Positions 48,002-58,309 of a stretch of 64,000 nt of DNA are shown here, one piece after another. The position numbers were made by a program, and so were the translations under genes. This DNA is from Monoplex corrugatus. Its lineage: Eukaryota; Mollusca; Gastropoda; Littorinimorpha; Ranellidae. Position 1 is the stretch's first letter; the number at the start of each line of letters is the position of its first letter. The notes under the pieces were generated by a model. The model was not told the DNA's origin. It did not search any database and saw only the letters and a list, made by a program, of their open reading frames with translations. The stretch lies in NCBI GenBank assembly GCA_030674185.1, contig JAPXFY010000015.1, positions 29,014,685 through 29,078,684 on the forward strand, in the 5' to 3' direction.

Positions 48002-51000
48002 TCAGACTGTTACCTCCTCTCGAAGCTTTAAAGCATAAAATATGAACATCGCCAATTTTCTGGAATGTTCTGAATTTTTACACTTTAGGACCATACTCCA
48101 TGAGGGATCAGTGTTGTTTCCAATGATTCGTTGTAAATGTTTATTTCTGATGTCTTTGTAGACTGGACAATCGAACAGAAAATGTGATTCATCTTCTAAA
48201 ATATCTGGACAAAAGGGGCAGCTTTTTCTAGCATAGTTTTCTGTTAAATATCGATTGTTTACACCCAATTCGTTTATGCCTAATCTGAATCTGATCAGAC
48301 AATCACAGAATTTCTTGACAGATACGTCATTAATATACTTTTCTGGTTCGTGGAGTGATTTGAATTGGCGATAGGCAGAGTATCTATCGCTATTGAGTAT
48401 TTTACAGTTCCATTCTTCTTTAAATCGCTCTATCATTTTTTGCTTAAAGGAAGCCAAGAAATTTGACTCGTTAGTCACGCCATTTATCCATACTTCTTGA
48501 AATCCATATTCTTCTAGACACTCTTTAATATTTCTAGCCCAGTTCTTATCTTTACTCCTTTGCTCCCCATCCAGACTATTTAAAAGCATGGTGTGAGCGT
48601 TTTGGTAACCTTGACGCAGGCAATTCAATAAGTTTTAACCAGTATCGCAATGCTGCAATGGTACTGCCAGTGTATAAAGGATACCTCCAGGTTTCTCCAT
48701 ATATCATGTAGTTTGGTGTTTTATTGCTTACACTCAAAAGACGTTTGCATCCAAATAAGTGGGCTGTCTCTATAACAGCAAGCCTTGACGCATCCCATAT
48801 TTCTGCCGCAGATAACATTGGTTTAACTTGTTTTATGGTTTTCATCAAATCTAAAATTTTGCTTTTTGCTTTGCTGGAAAATTCGTCACAAGCAGTGTTA
48901 AAGGACAGTTTTGTTGTGAGAGTGAATCCCAAATACTTGTAGCGATTTACTATTTCAATTTCATTATTTTCATAGAACCATTTTTCTGTAGCTGCAATAT
49001 GCCCTCCTTTTTTGAATATAATAACTTTAGTTTTATCTGAGTTAACCATGAGACCGAGAGATTCTGATGCTTTATGGAGATTGTTTATTTGATTTTGTAA
49101 TCCTGACAGCGTAGATGATATGAGTGCAATGTCATCAGCAAACAATAGTAAGAAAATTTCATCGAGATTAGGAACCATCTGGATACCATGTTTTCCATGC
49201 TTTTTGACGGAAATCTGCTATGGTACCTCAGATATTACAAGTGAAAAAGTAAGGGGACTTAACAGACATCCTTGCTTTACTCCACTGAAAGAAATCTGAG
49301 ATTTTAGCTCCCCAATCTTACACATGATTTAACTGACTTGTACATAGATTTCAGCATATTTATCATTTTAGTTGATTTTGTAACTTTTGCAGAATGTTCC
49401 ATATTGGTCACGATCAACAGTATCAAAAGCTTTTTTTGTAATCGATAAAAGCGACGTAAACCTTCCCATGATGTCTACTATCAAAAGCATTTCTCACTAT
49501 AGAAACTAGAGTGAAAATATGATGAATAGTTGAGAAACCCTTCCGAAACCCTGCCTGTTCTTCACTAATCTTGCCCTCCTTTTCTGCCCATGTATACAGT
49601 CTCTTGTACAGAATAGAGGTGAAGACTTTACTTACGATGCTCAGTAGGGAAATGCCTCGATAATTGTCTGGATTTTGTTCATCTCTTTTTTTACACAGAG
49701 GTATTATTACAGATTTACACCAGTCTTCAGGAAAAGACTGGACTCATACAATCTATTGAAAAGCTTTGCAAGAAAGGGTACAACCAAATCTTAAGCGTAA
49801 TAATTCTCCGCAAATAGACTGTTTTACCTCTTGTTCACAAATTGAGTCATCTAATTCAGCGATATACATTTCCTGCGTCAGTGTGTTACACTGTAGATGA
49901 ACACTGTCTATGGTAACCAGAAGAACAAGTAAACCAAAAAGAACGCGTATTCAATGCAACAAGACAAGACAAGCGCAAATTTTCGGCCAACCAGCCTTTG
50001 TCAAGCGCGAATGCACGATCACAAACAGACACCAAACAACGGAAAATAACAAAAAGACTAAAACTTCCCTGCCGCCTCGTCCAGTGGATAAAAATGGAAT
50101 GCCAATGTGCCTATGAGTAGTGGTAAGAAGTGGGGAGAGGGGAGGCAACTATGATATCAAAGGGGAAGTGAGATGAGTTCTGCAATTTGAAAAGTGGACA
50201 TGCCATATCGGTATTGCCTGTTCTGAAGAGGGTCCAGGGCTATAACCAAGAGGTAAGGCTGACGGGAGTGGATCGTGCCCAGTGCAACGAATCCAGTAGA
50301 CTATATGGTTTGCGTGTTCCAAGTTTATTTATGAGATGGGATTCTCTGTCTTTCCTGTCTATGGTGCTGTTATTGTATAGAAGCCACAGACTTTTCACTC
50401 AGATACCATTGATTGAGTGGTCCAATTGATTGAAATGATTTAGGATAGTTTTATCCCTTTGATGACGGATATCAGCCAAAATTATCCCAAATCCTGTTCC
50501 CAGATCTACTGGATTCGTTGCACTGGGCACGATCCACTCCCGTCAGCCTTACCTCTTGGTTATAGCCCTGGACCCTCTTCAGAACAGAGCAATACCGATA
50601 TGGCATGTCCACTTTTCAAATTGCAGAACTCATCTCACTTCCCCTTTGACATCATAGTTGCCTCCCCTCTCCCCACTTCTTACCACTACTCATAGGCACA
50701 TTGGCATTCCATTTGGTCCCTTTTTATCCACTGGACGAGGCGGCAGGGAAATTTTAGTCTTTTTGTTATTATCCGTTATTTGGTGTCTGTTTGTGATCGT
50801 GCATTCGCGCTTGACAAAGGCTGGTTGGCCGAAAATTTGCGCTTGTCTTGTCTTGTTGTATTGAATACGCGTTCTTTTTGGTTTACTTGTTCTTCTGGTT
50901 TCTGTTTGCTTGGACGTGGGCAGTCGCACTTATTTTGGAACTGTCTATGGTATTTTCCTCGCCAATTTCGCTATCTTGATTTTTTTCGAGAATGTTTTGA

Positions 51001-52364
51001 AAATGTGTTTGCCATTTGGAAACGTCTATTTCTGGCTGTTTTCGTTTTCGTTTTCTTGTGCTGCGTATTGTGTCCCAAAACTTTGACCCATTTCTTTTGT
51101 TATCTAAAAGTGTTTGATGCACCGCAGTACTGTATGCCTGTTTCTTTTGTTTGTTTATAGCTTTGTGGTGTGCTCTCTTCTGTCTATATGCCAACTTATC
51201 TTCCGATTTGTTGGTTTTGTGAAAACGATTCAAGGCGTGGCGTGCTGCACGCTTATTTTCAGCACATTCCCTGTCATACCATTTTATTTGTTTCTCTTTC
51301 TTGACCCCTTTTCAGGCAAATTTTTAGTCTCATACATTCACCTGCTTTGACCAAGGCGTTGTTGGAAACTGAGAGTGCTGATTCAATATCAGAGTCTAAG
51401 AGGTTACAGGCCTCTTCTAATTTAGTTTTGGATTCAGAGGAATTAATTGCTTTTTCATATTCTACTGCTTTTTGGGGATCCCATCTTATGACTATTTTAC
51501 TGTCTTCAGTGTGCTGTGTTTGTCATCTTGTGTCTGTGAGTGTAGTTTGTTGATGGTAAGGTGAACAGGCATATGATGGGACTCAACTCGTTTGCCCACT
51601 TCAAAATATGTTTGATTTGGTCATGAAGTAGGGAGAGACAATAAAGTAATCTATTACACTGCTACTTTGGTCAGAAACAAAAGTGGATCACTAGCATTGT
51701 TTCCATTTCATGGGATGCACTGAAAGGTCGTGCAAAAATCTATTGAAATTCTACCAAACTGATTGATATCTTTATCGAGTGATCTTCTAGTGATGTCCCC
51801 TTCTCCTTTCCAATCAAAATTATTGTCGTCATCTGGTAAATTCCATTCCCCAATACGTGCATTCAGGTCGCCCCCAATTATCAAATGAACGTGTTCCCCA
51901 CGTTGATAAATATTTACCAAATAATCTTCTAGGTCATGTAAGCTACAACTCTTGCCAGTATGTTTGTAATAAGTGCTTTGGTAAGGTGGGATGTAGGTAG
52001 ATATGAACAAAACGTCTAAATCACTTCCAACGATATCTTTGGATATCTTAAGACATATCATGTTATCGTTCGGACAGTCTATATGTTTAACAAATGGCAT
52101 CAGTGTTCTGTTGACTAGCACTGCTACACCACCGGACCTCCTGCCACGTCTGGACAGTTTGATGGCGGAACAGTGGAAAGAACAGTATTCAGGAAACACT
52201 GTGCTGAAGTCAAACTGACTAGATGTGAATGTCTCAAGAGCACAGAAAATGTCAAACGTTTTAACATAACTGACAAAATCGGGATCACATGATTTTGTCA
52301 CTAGAATTCCAACATTAAATGATGAAATTTTGATTTGATCGTGTTTATCAAAGTGTGGATTCAC
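48002..52364 (-). mobile_element. Large LINE, ORF2 (endonuclease, RT, CCHC-like tail), frameshifted
   Basis: The endonuclease (52364-51708) shows IKISSFNVGI, FISTYIPPYQ and LIIGGDLNARIGEW (the GD.NA.IG catalytic motif). Next come a basic linker (51300-50953, KRAHHKAINKQKKQAYSTAV), fingers (49830-49650), EEQAGFRKGFSTIHHIFTL and VYVAFIDYKKAFDTVD (motif A, near 49440), LLLFADDIALISSTLSGLQN (motif C, 49130), SDKTKVIIFKKGG, YKYLGFTLTTKLSF, and a C-terminal CPFCPDILEDESHFLFDCPV zinc knuckle. The ORF ends at 48002. Frameshifts and a deletion before AAEIWD are present. Clade uncertain: L1-like ORF1 partner, but the RT resembles families I cannot place exactly. Confidence 0.82.
49916..50939. mobile_element. 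1,024-bp foldback element inserted in the LINE ORF2
   Basis: Exact 13-bp duplication ACTGTCTATGGTA at 49903-49915 and 50940-50952. Inside, arm 49916-50300 pairs with 50505-50900 at high identity (small indels such as GGTCCC near 50718). The loop is 204 bp. The right side has 39 extra unpaired bases (50901-50939). Removing the insert and one duplication joins the LINE frame exactly (EENTIDS then VHLQCNT). The arm contains TTGACAAAGGCTGGTTGGCC then GAAAATTTG, a pattern that reminds me of Penelope-like element termini; I treat that as speculative. The two open frames in the arms are mirror images and not evidence of coding. Confidence 0.85.
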
Positions 52365-52466
52365 TGAATCATGATTTTTAGTGTTTACTGACGGGTCTTG
52401 GCCTATTTGTTATTGTATGTTTTTATCCTGAGGTGTGTGCCTGAGCGTAAACTGATTTGTCTGGTA

Positions 52467-54332
52467 CTACCTGACTGGGACCTGGTGCGTATTGTGTGAG
52501 AAGCTGTCGTTGACTTCTCCTTTTGTCTTGATTTGGATGGACCATTCGCTGGGCAAGGGTGACTTCTTTCTGGTCTGCCTTACGGGGTCGGCTGAGTCAT
52601 CTTGTGTGCCTGTTTGTGAATCAGCAGCAGAAGGTGCATTTTGATGTGGGGGGCTCTTCACCGCGTCGTTCGAGTCGTTTGCGTATCGTGTCATTTTGAC
52701 GACTTTCAAGATGGTCGGGGTCGGATGCGTCCTCTTCGACTAGACTCCTCTTGTTCGTCGGTGGCGTCACCTCTGGCTGCATTTCTCCCTCCAGTGGTTT
52801 TCTGGCCTTGTCTGTAATTCTCCTTGCTGGGTCTTATATTGTGCGTCATTCGTGGTTGTCACAAGTGGTTGTGCGTCATTCGTGGTTGTCACACGTGGTT
52901 GTCATAAGACGTCTGTGTATATTGTACCATTGTTTCTTTCTGCAACCTGTCTACATGGCCAGGAGGAAGAGAAGTGTGGAGAGAGTGTGTTATTTCGTCC
53001 GTATGCTGGTTTATTTGTGGACAGTCCAAGATGTGGTAATCAGCATCATAGGGACCAGCAACGTCAGGTGTTCTGTCGTAATCGAGGTGTTATCTTTGAT
53101 CAGTAGTAACGTTTGAACAGTTTTCAGAGGGCCTTTCCTGGTGAAAGTTACCATGTTGAGGACCAGTTTGCCCTGTGATGGTCGGGATTTTGGAGCCCAC
53201 ATCGTAATGCCTGCGTGTGTTCGAAATGTCACAGCTTCCTTCCCATGGCACTGTGTGATCGGTTCTTCTTTGATAACGCCAGGTTTGTCTGCGTTCGTGG
53301 TCATAGTCAGCCGCTGCAAAGCCCGTGTAGTATTTTTGATGTGCTTCTGTTTCCCGATATGAACACTATCTATAGTCCGTATCATTGTCTCTATATCTCC
53401 ACCATGGGTGGTCAGTTTGTCTTCGCCGATCGTTTTCTGTGAATAAATCATTTGGTCTTGCCTGGCTACTTGCAGGAAAGGAACGATTTCCAGTGTTGCC
53501 CCCAGTTTGTCCGCTACTGTTGAAATTTCTGGGTCTATCGTGACTGTATCTGCCATAGCCGCTTCTGATTTGGTCATAGGTCCGTTGGTCTCGATCTGTT
53601 CTGTTGTTCGAGTGGGTTTCGTATTGTGACTGTGAGTGATAGTAACCACGATTTCTGATTTCAACGTGGAGTTTTCCATTTAAGAAGTAGGCTACTTTTC
53701 CTTGATTCCTGTAGTGGTTGATTTCTTCTCTTTGTCGTGGGGTGAGGTCGGCTGTGACTTGTATGCCATAGCTGCAGAGACCCTCCTGGAGGTTTTTATC
53801 TCGGAGAATATGTAGCTTGTCCTCCATTCGATAAAAGCCACAATCAATGGCCCGTACGTATGCCTGTTATTTTGTGTTTGTCCTAGGCGATACGTTTTTT
53901 CAATGTCGCTGTTTTTCCATGTTTTGTCAGACGAGAGGTAATTTAGTGTTGCGACCAACTCTTCGACATCGCTGGAATTGTCATCTCTTGAATGTTTGTA
54001 TATACCGAAAAATCTATTCTTTTCGATGATGACTCAAGTCTGTCCCAGTTTGTTTCTAACTGCTCTAGTCGTGCGTTTGTGTTTTCTTCATTTTGTGGCA
54101 GTATGTTAATATCATCGGTGTTCTTCTTTATTGCCCGAGTCATTCTAGATATGTCGTCGTCAATTTTCCGCAGAGACTGGCCAATTCGCCACAGCTGGTC
54201 CTCCATTTGTTTTCCGAGTGTGACGCTCTGTGCACCGAGACACTGAAACATTTGTGAGAATCTTTCTTCGATAATATCCCGGGTTTTAGTCATGTACGTC
54301 TGGCAATTTCCATCACAAGGTTCGACATCCAT
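52467..54332 (-). mobile_element. Large LINE, ORF1 (coiled coil plus L1-like RNA-binding domains)
   Basis: The likely start is MDVEPCDGNCQTYM at 54332. A predicted coiled coil follows (QSLRKIDDDISRMTRAIKKN, NARLEQLETNWDRLESSSKR). After a frame change near 53950 comes LVATLNYLSSDKTWKNSDIE and KTYRLGQ, then PLIVAF. After another change near 53820 comes LHILRDKNLQ, TADLTPRQREEINHYRNQGK and VAYFLNGKLHVEIR, matching the L1 ORF1 pattern (ER.HR.G ... D.T...R......GK.AYF..GKL). An Arg/Ser/Asn/Gly-rich tail follows to 53370. 53365-52467 may be ORF1 tail or spacer. It would act as an RNA chaperone in the retrotransposition particle. Confidence 0.72.
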
Positions 54333-54634
54333 ACTTTGCACGAGTAGCAGGACGCTGAGAAAGTAAAATACAGACAGACAGACACATGCTAGCCACGATC
54401 TGGATTCTTTCTTTACACTGATCTTATATTTGATACCAGAGTTTTCGCATAAAGTAGTCTTCTTTTGCAGGAGATGGAGTAGCGTGGGATAGAAAATTCC
54501 TATCGCAATGCGATGGGCATTAAATTCGTTCGGCATTTTTCTTTCTTGTCCTGTTCTTTGCTACAGTTTACTTGATTTTCAAAACAGCTGTTCACCGAGC
54601 CACACGCAGAGCAACGAAAACACGTCTGCACTCC

Positions 54635-55690
54635 CGTGTAGATGTTAAAGAGATACAGTGATAGGATACAACCTTATCTGACTCCCCTGTGGATGTTGAA
54701 TAATTCACATTTCTGATTGTTCCATCTGACTTTAGCCTTTTGGTCTTTATGCAATCAGGCAATTAATGCAATGATATGTTTGGGAAACCCATTTTGATCA
54801 TTGTGTTCAACAGGTGGAGACGAATGACGCTGTCAAATGCTCTACTATAGCGTATGAAGGTGACAAAAGCTTCTTTTCCAGTGCTTTTTATTTTCTCTAG
54901 GAGTGTTTGTAGCACAAAGATCATGTTAGTTGTGCCTCTGTTGGATCTGTAGCCTGCCTGGCGGTCAGATAGTTCTTCTATCTTGGGCTTCAATCTGTTG
55001 AGAATAATTATGAGCAGGATCTTACTGGCGTGGCTGGTTAGGGCAATGGTTCTGTAGTTGTTGCAATCTTTGACATTGCCACACTTATAAAGCATCACAA
55101 ATTCTTGAAGTTTCCAATCTGTTGGCCACTTATGAGTATTCCAGATTTTACAGCAAAGATGGTGCATTGCTTTTAGACCTTTTCCGACATATTTTAACAG
55201 TTCTCCTGGAATGTTATCAATTCCTGGGGATTTTTTTGAGTGTCTTGAGGGCTATTGTCGCTGAAATGTGCTGTTCCATATTCATTCCGTCTGTTCATAT
55301 GTTCTGGTTCAGTCAGTGTGATGCCTTCCTTGCTGTTGATGCACTCATTTCTGGGTTGGAATTTAGTCTATTGAACTTTTTTACCTGTTGGAATAGATCC
55401 CTGGATCTTCTGCATTTATTATGCTCATTTATTTTTGCACATTCTTCCTCCAGCTAATTTTTCTTCTCTTCTAATTTTGCTCTTGATTTTTCTTTTGAGG
55501 TTTTTGTATTCTTCTTTTCTTTCAGATCTGTGAGCTTGGCTTTTCTGTTTGGCTAGATGCACAACTTCCTCGCTGGTGTAGGGTTTAGTAGGTTTTCTTT
55601 TTTCCTGCCTAACTTTTTCTTCTGCTACTTCAGTGTAGGTCTTCTTATCTGCCCAGTTTCAGTTTTAGTTTCTCAAGATGACGTCTCCGC
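54635..55690 (-). pseudogene. RTE-like reverse transcriptase fragment
   Basis: The open frame 55167-54763 reads WNTHKWPTDWKLQEFVMLYK, NNYRTIALTSHASKILLIII, AGYRSNRGTTNMIFVLQTLL and RYSRAFDSVIRLHLLN (motif A with its first aspartate lost: R-YSRAFD where RTE has DY.KAFD). The upstream basic linker (KNLKRKIKSKIRREKKN) extends to about 55560. Downstream GVRQGCILS-like motif B (54690-54650) precedes the break at 54635, just 5' of the large LINE on the same strand. Confidence 0.75.
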
Positions 55691-56044
55691 GCTCGCAACG
55701 AATTCCATATGCACTAACGTCACAGGTGCCATGTGTATGATGATCATGGCACAAGCCTTAAGCCTGCACATAAACCCATGAACTGGCCAGGTCCTGAGGC
55801 CCTACCTAGACTATGTTTTACTTGGTCTATATTTTATACTGGTATATTATCAGCCTTCCGCCGGAATAATCTTGGTAAAGTGTAAATAACATGTGTATGT
55901 TTGTAATTTACCTTCAAAAAAGGAACATACATATGAAGTAAACAAGTAAATGATTAAAGGTATGAATCACAACACAACTAGCTAATCTGTATAAACTCGA
56001 TTCACATGATAGACCCCCTCCCCGCAGTTAATGCCCAAATGCTC
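55691..56044. other. Unassigned sequence
   Basis: No recognisable gene or repeat. Confidence 0.35.
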
Positions 56045-56405
56045 GGTTGTCTTCAAGTCTATTTGGCAGTCACATACTCTCTTCCTTCAAGTCTATTTGA
56101 CAGTCACATACTCTCTTCCTTCAAGTCTATTTGACAGTCACATACTCTCTTCCTTCAAGTCTATTTGACAGTCACATATTCTGTCTTCCCTCAAATCTAA
56201 CTTGAAGACATGCCTTTTTGTTTAGCAGTGATTTCCCCCTCTATATGCTCACCCTTTTGTACCACTCCCCACCTGTTCTGCCCCTCCAGATGTGCGTGTG
56301 TTTTGCACCCTTCAGTTTTTGAGTTGACTGTTTCAGTGAATGGTAGAGTATGCACTTTGGTGTGATGTGTATATCAAGATACTGTGCACTATGAATATCA
56401 TTATT
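56045..56405 (+). mobile_element. L2-type 3' end with internal 34-bp tandem repeat
   Basis: Four units of about 34 bp (CTTCAAGTCTATTTGACAGT then CACATACTCT) at 56045-56185 lead into the C-terminus (SLKSNLKTCLFV-type) and a 3' UTR collinear with 16945-17242. It ends GTGCACTATGAATATCATTA. The unit matches single-copy sequence CAAGTCACATACTCTG...TTCAGGTCTAACTTGAAG at 16942-16985. Confidence 0.75.
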
Positions 56406-56421
56406 CCATTGTTCTATTAAC

Positions 56422-56672
56422 AAATAATAATAATAATAATAATAATGAAGCATTTGTATAGCGCACTCCTCCAACAAGATGCCAGAGCTCTGTGCACTTA
56501 ACAGACGTTATCATAAGCAGCAATCCATGATAGACAAGCAACAGTGATGTACAAATCAAGTCAAAATTAAAAATAGTGATAGATAACACATTGGTAACTT
56601 GTTATAAAAAACCTAAGCAACATTAAGTTAAGGATAAAGGATCACACAACACACACACACACACACACACAC

Positions 56673-56709
<37 letters not shown>

Positions 56710-58138
56710 CACACACGCGCGCGCGCGCGCGCGCGCATAGACACAGACACACATACACACGCACTGATTCAATCACTCACTCACTCACATACACACCTGA
56801 ACACAGATATACATACACAAGAGATTAATTATACAATCATTACTAAATAACATGTCACTTAATAAACAACACGAAGCAGCACACGAGACAGCCAAATAAG
56901 CTAGACATTAAAGGGTAGGCCAGAAGAATTTAAAGGTTATAGTATTTCTTGAAAAGGTGAGTTTTCAGAGCTTTTTTGAAAGACGGAGTTGATGAGATTT
57001 CTCTAATTTCACGTGGAAGGGAATTCCATGTTTTGGGGGCTGCAAAGGAGAAAGAACGTTGTCCAAAGGTAGCAGTTCTGACATGAGGAACGTTAAGTAT
57101 TTTTGAATCAGAAGAGGAACGAAGTTGACGTGATGGTGTGTATACAGAGAGAAGGTTTGAGAGGTAGAGAGGTGCAGTTCCAGAGAAAAAGGAATGGCAG
57201 AGAGTTGAAAGTTTGTAATCAATCCTTGCTTGGATAGGAAGCCAATGCAGATTTTTGAGGAGAGGTTGTACATGATCATATTTGGATGCCTTCAGTACCA
57301 TTCTTGCAGCAGAATTCTGAACTTTCTGAAGCTTATCAAGATAATGTTTGGAGCAGCCTGATAGAATTGAATTACAGTAATCTAATTTTGACAAGACAAG
57401 GGCAGATACCAGAGTTTTTTTGGTATTAGCTGAGGTGAGATGACGAATTGAACTAATGCGACGTAGTTCAAGATAGGCTGAACGGCACACATGTTTAATG
57501 TGTAAGTCGACACTCATGTTCTCTGTCATTTGAAAGCCAAGATTACGAGCAGATGGAGAAAAGGTGACATCATTGCCACAAACTGATATGGACTTAGGCT
57601 GCTGATGAGAAGGATGTTTTGATGATGAATGAAGAAATAATGCTTCAGTTTTGTCATCATTGAGTTTGAGTTTATTTTGAAGCATCCAGGATTTGATGTC
57701 AAGAATACATTTTTCTAAGGAAGATACTGATGGTGACATGTTGGTTGGAGGAGCAGAGACATACAGCTGAGTGTCGTCGGCAAATGATTGGAAATTGATT
57801 GAGTGAGACTTAATCAGGTCTGCAAGAGGTTTTGTATAGAGGATGAAAAGAACAGGTCCAAGCACAGATCCTTGTGGAACACCACAAGTTAAATCTTTGT
57901 ATCCAGAACAGCAGTCTTTGATGGAAACAGATTGTGTTCGGTGAGACAGATAGGATGTGAACCATTTTAGCACTGTACCAGAGATGCCAAAAGCAAACTG
58001 GAGTCTCTTTAGGAGGACATGATGGTCAATGGTATCAAAAGCAGCTGAGAGATCTAGCAGTGTCAAGACAGAAACGTTTCGAGAGTCAAGGCTAAGAAGT
58101 ATATCATTTGTCACTTTAAGAAGAGCAGTTTCAGTGCA
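56422..58138 (-). mobile_element. L2-clade LINE, 5'-truncated, open C-terminal reverse transcriptase
   Basis: A 394-residue minus-strand frame (58114-56930) without lesions: LLDLSAAFDTIDHHVLLKRL (motif A), CGVPQGSVLGPVLF (motif B), SFADDTQLYVSA (motif C, both aspartates present), LNDDKTEALFL, NLGFQMTENMSVDLHIKHVC, SKLDYCNSILSGC, NLHWLPIQARIDYK, PSRQLRSSSDSK and LKTHLFKKYYNL. The 3' UTR carries CA/CG tracts (56648-56765) and ends AGTGCGCTATACAAATGC plus ATT repeats. It starts at TETALLKVTND, so the fingers and endonuclease are absent and it cannot be autonomous. Confidence 0.92.
56648..56765. repeat. (CA)n / (CG)n microsatellite in L2 3' UTR
   Basis: CA tracts separated by AACAC, then a 20-bp CG alternation, then CACATA units. 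Confidence 0.95.
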
Positions 58139-58145
58139 AATCCAG

Positions 58146-58298
58146 CAAGCATGATGAAAAATGCTGTGGCTTGCTTTTGCCAGTCATTGTTATAATTGGT
58201 TAATGCCAAGCCGACTGTGCAGAGCCAAATCAGGGCTATAATCATCTCAACACCACTTTGATCCTGCTAAGAAAATATCTGGAGAATGAAATTAGGCA
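58146..58298. other. Flank between L2 and full-length RTE
   Basis: Short unassigned sequence holding the left copy of the RTE target duplication at its end. Confidence 0.4.
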
Positions 58299-58309
58299 CC
58301 CATACCAAT

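Noticed and set aside
49910..50929. Near-identical 68- and 79-residue proteins on opposite strands
   Set aside because: They are the two arms of an inverted repeat; reading either as a gene is not supported.
52751..53116. Plus-strand ORFs across 52.7-54.2 kb
   Set aside because: They are antisense shadows of the minus-strand LINE ORF1 region.
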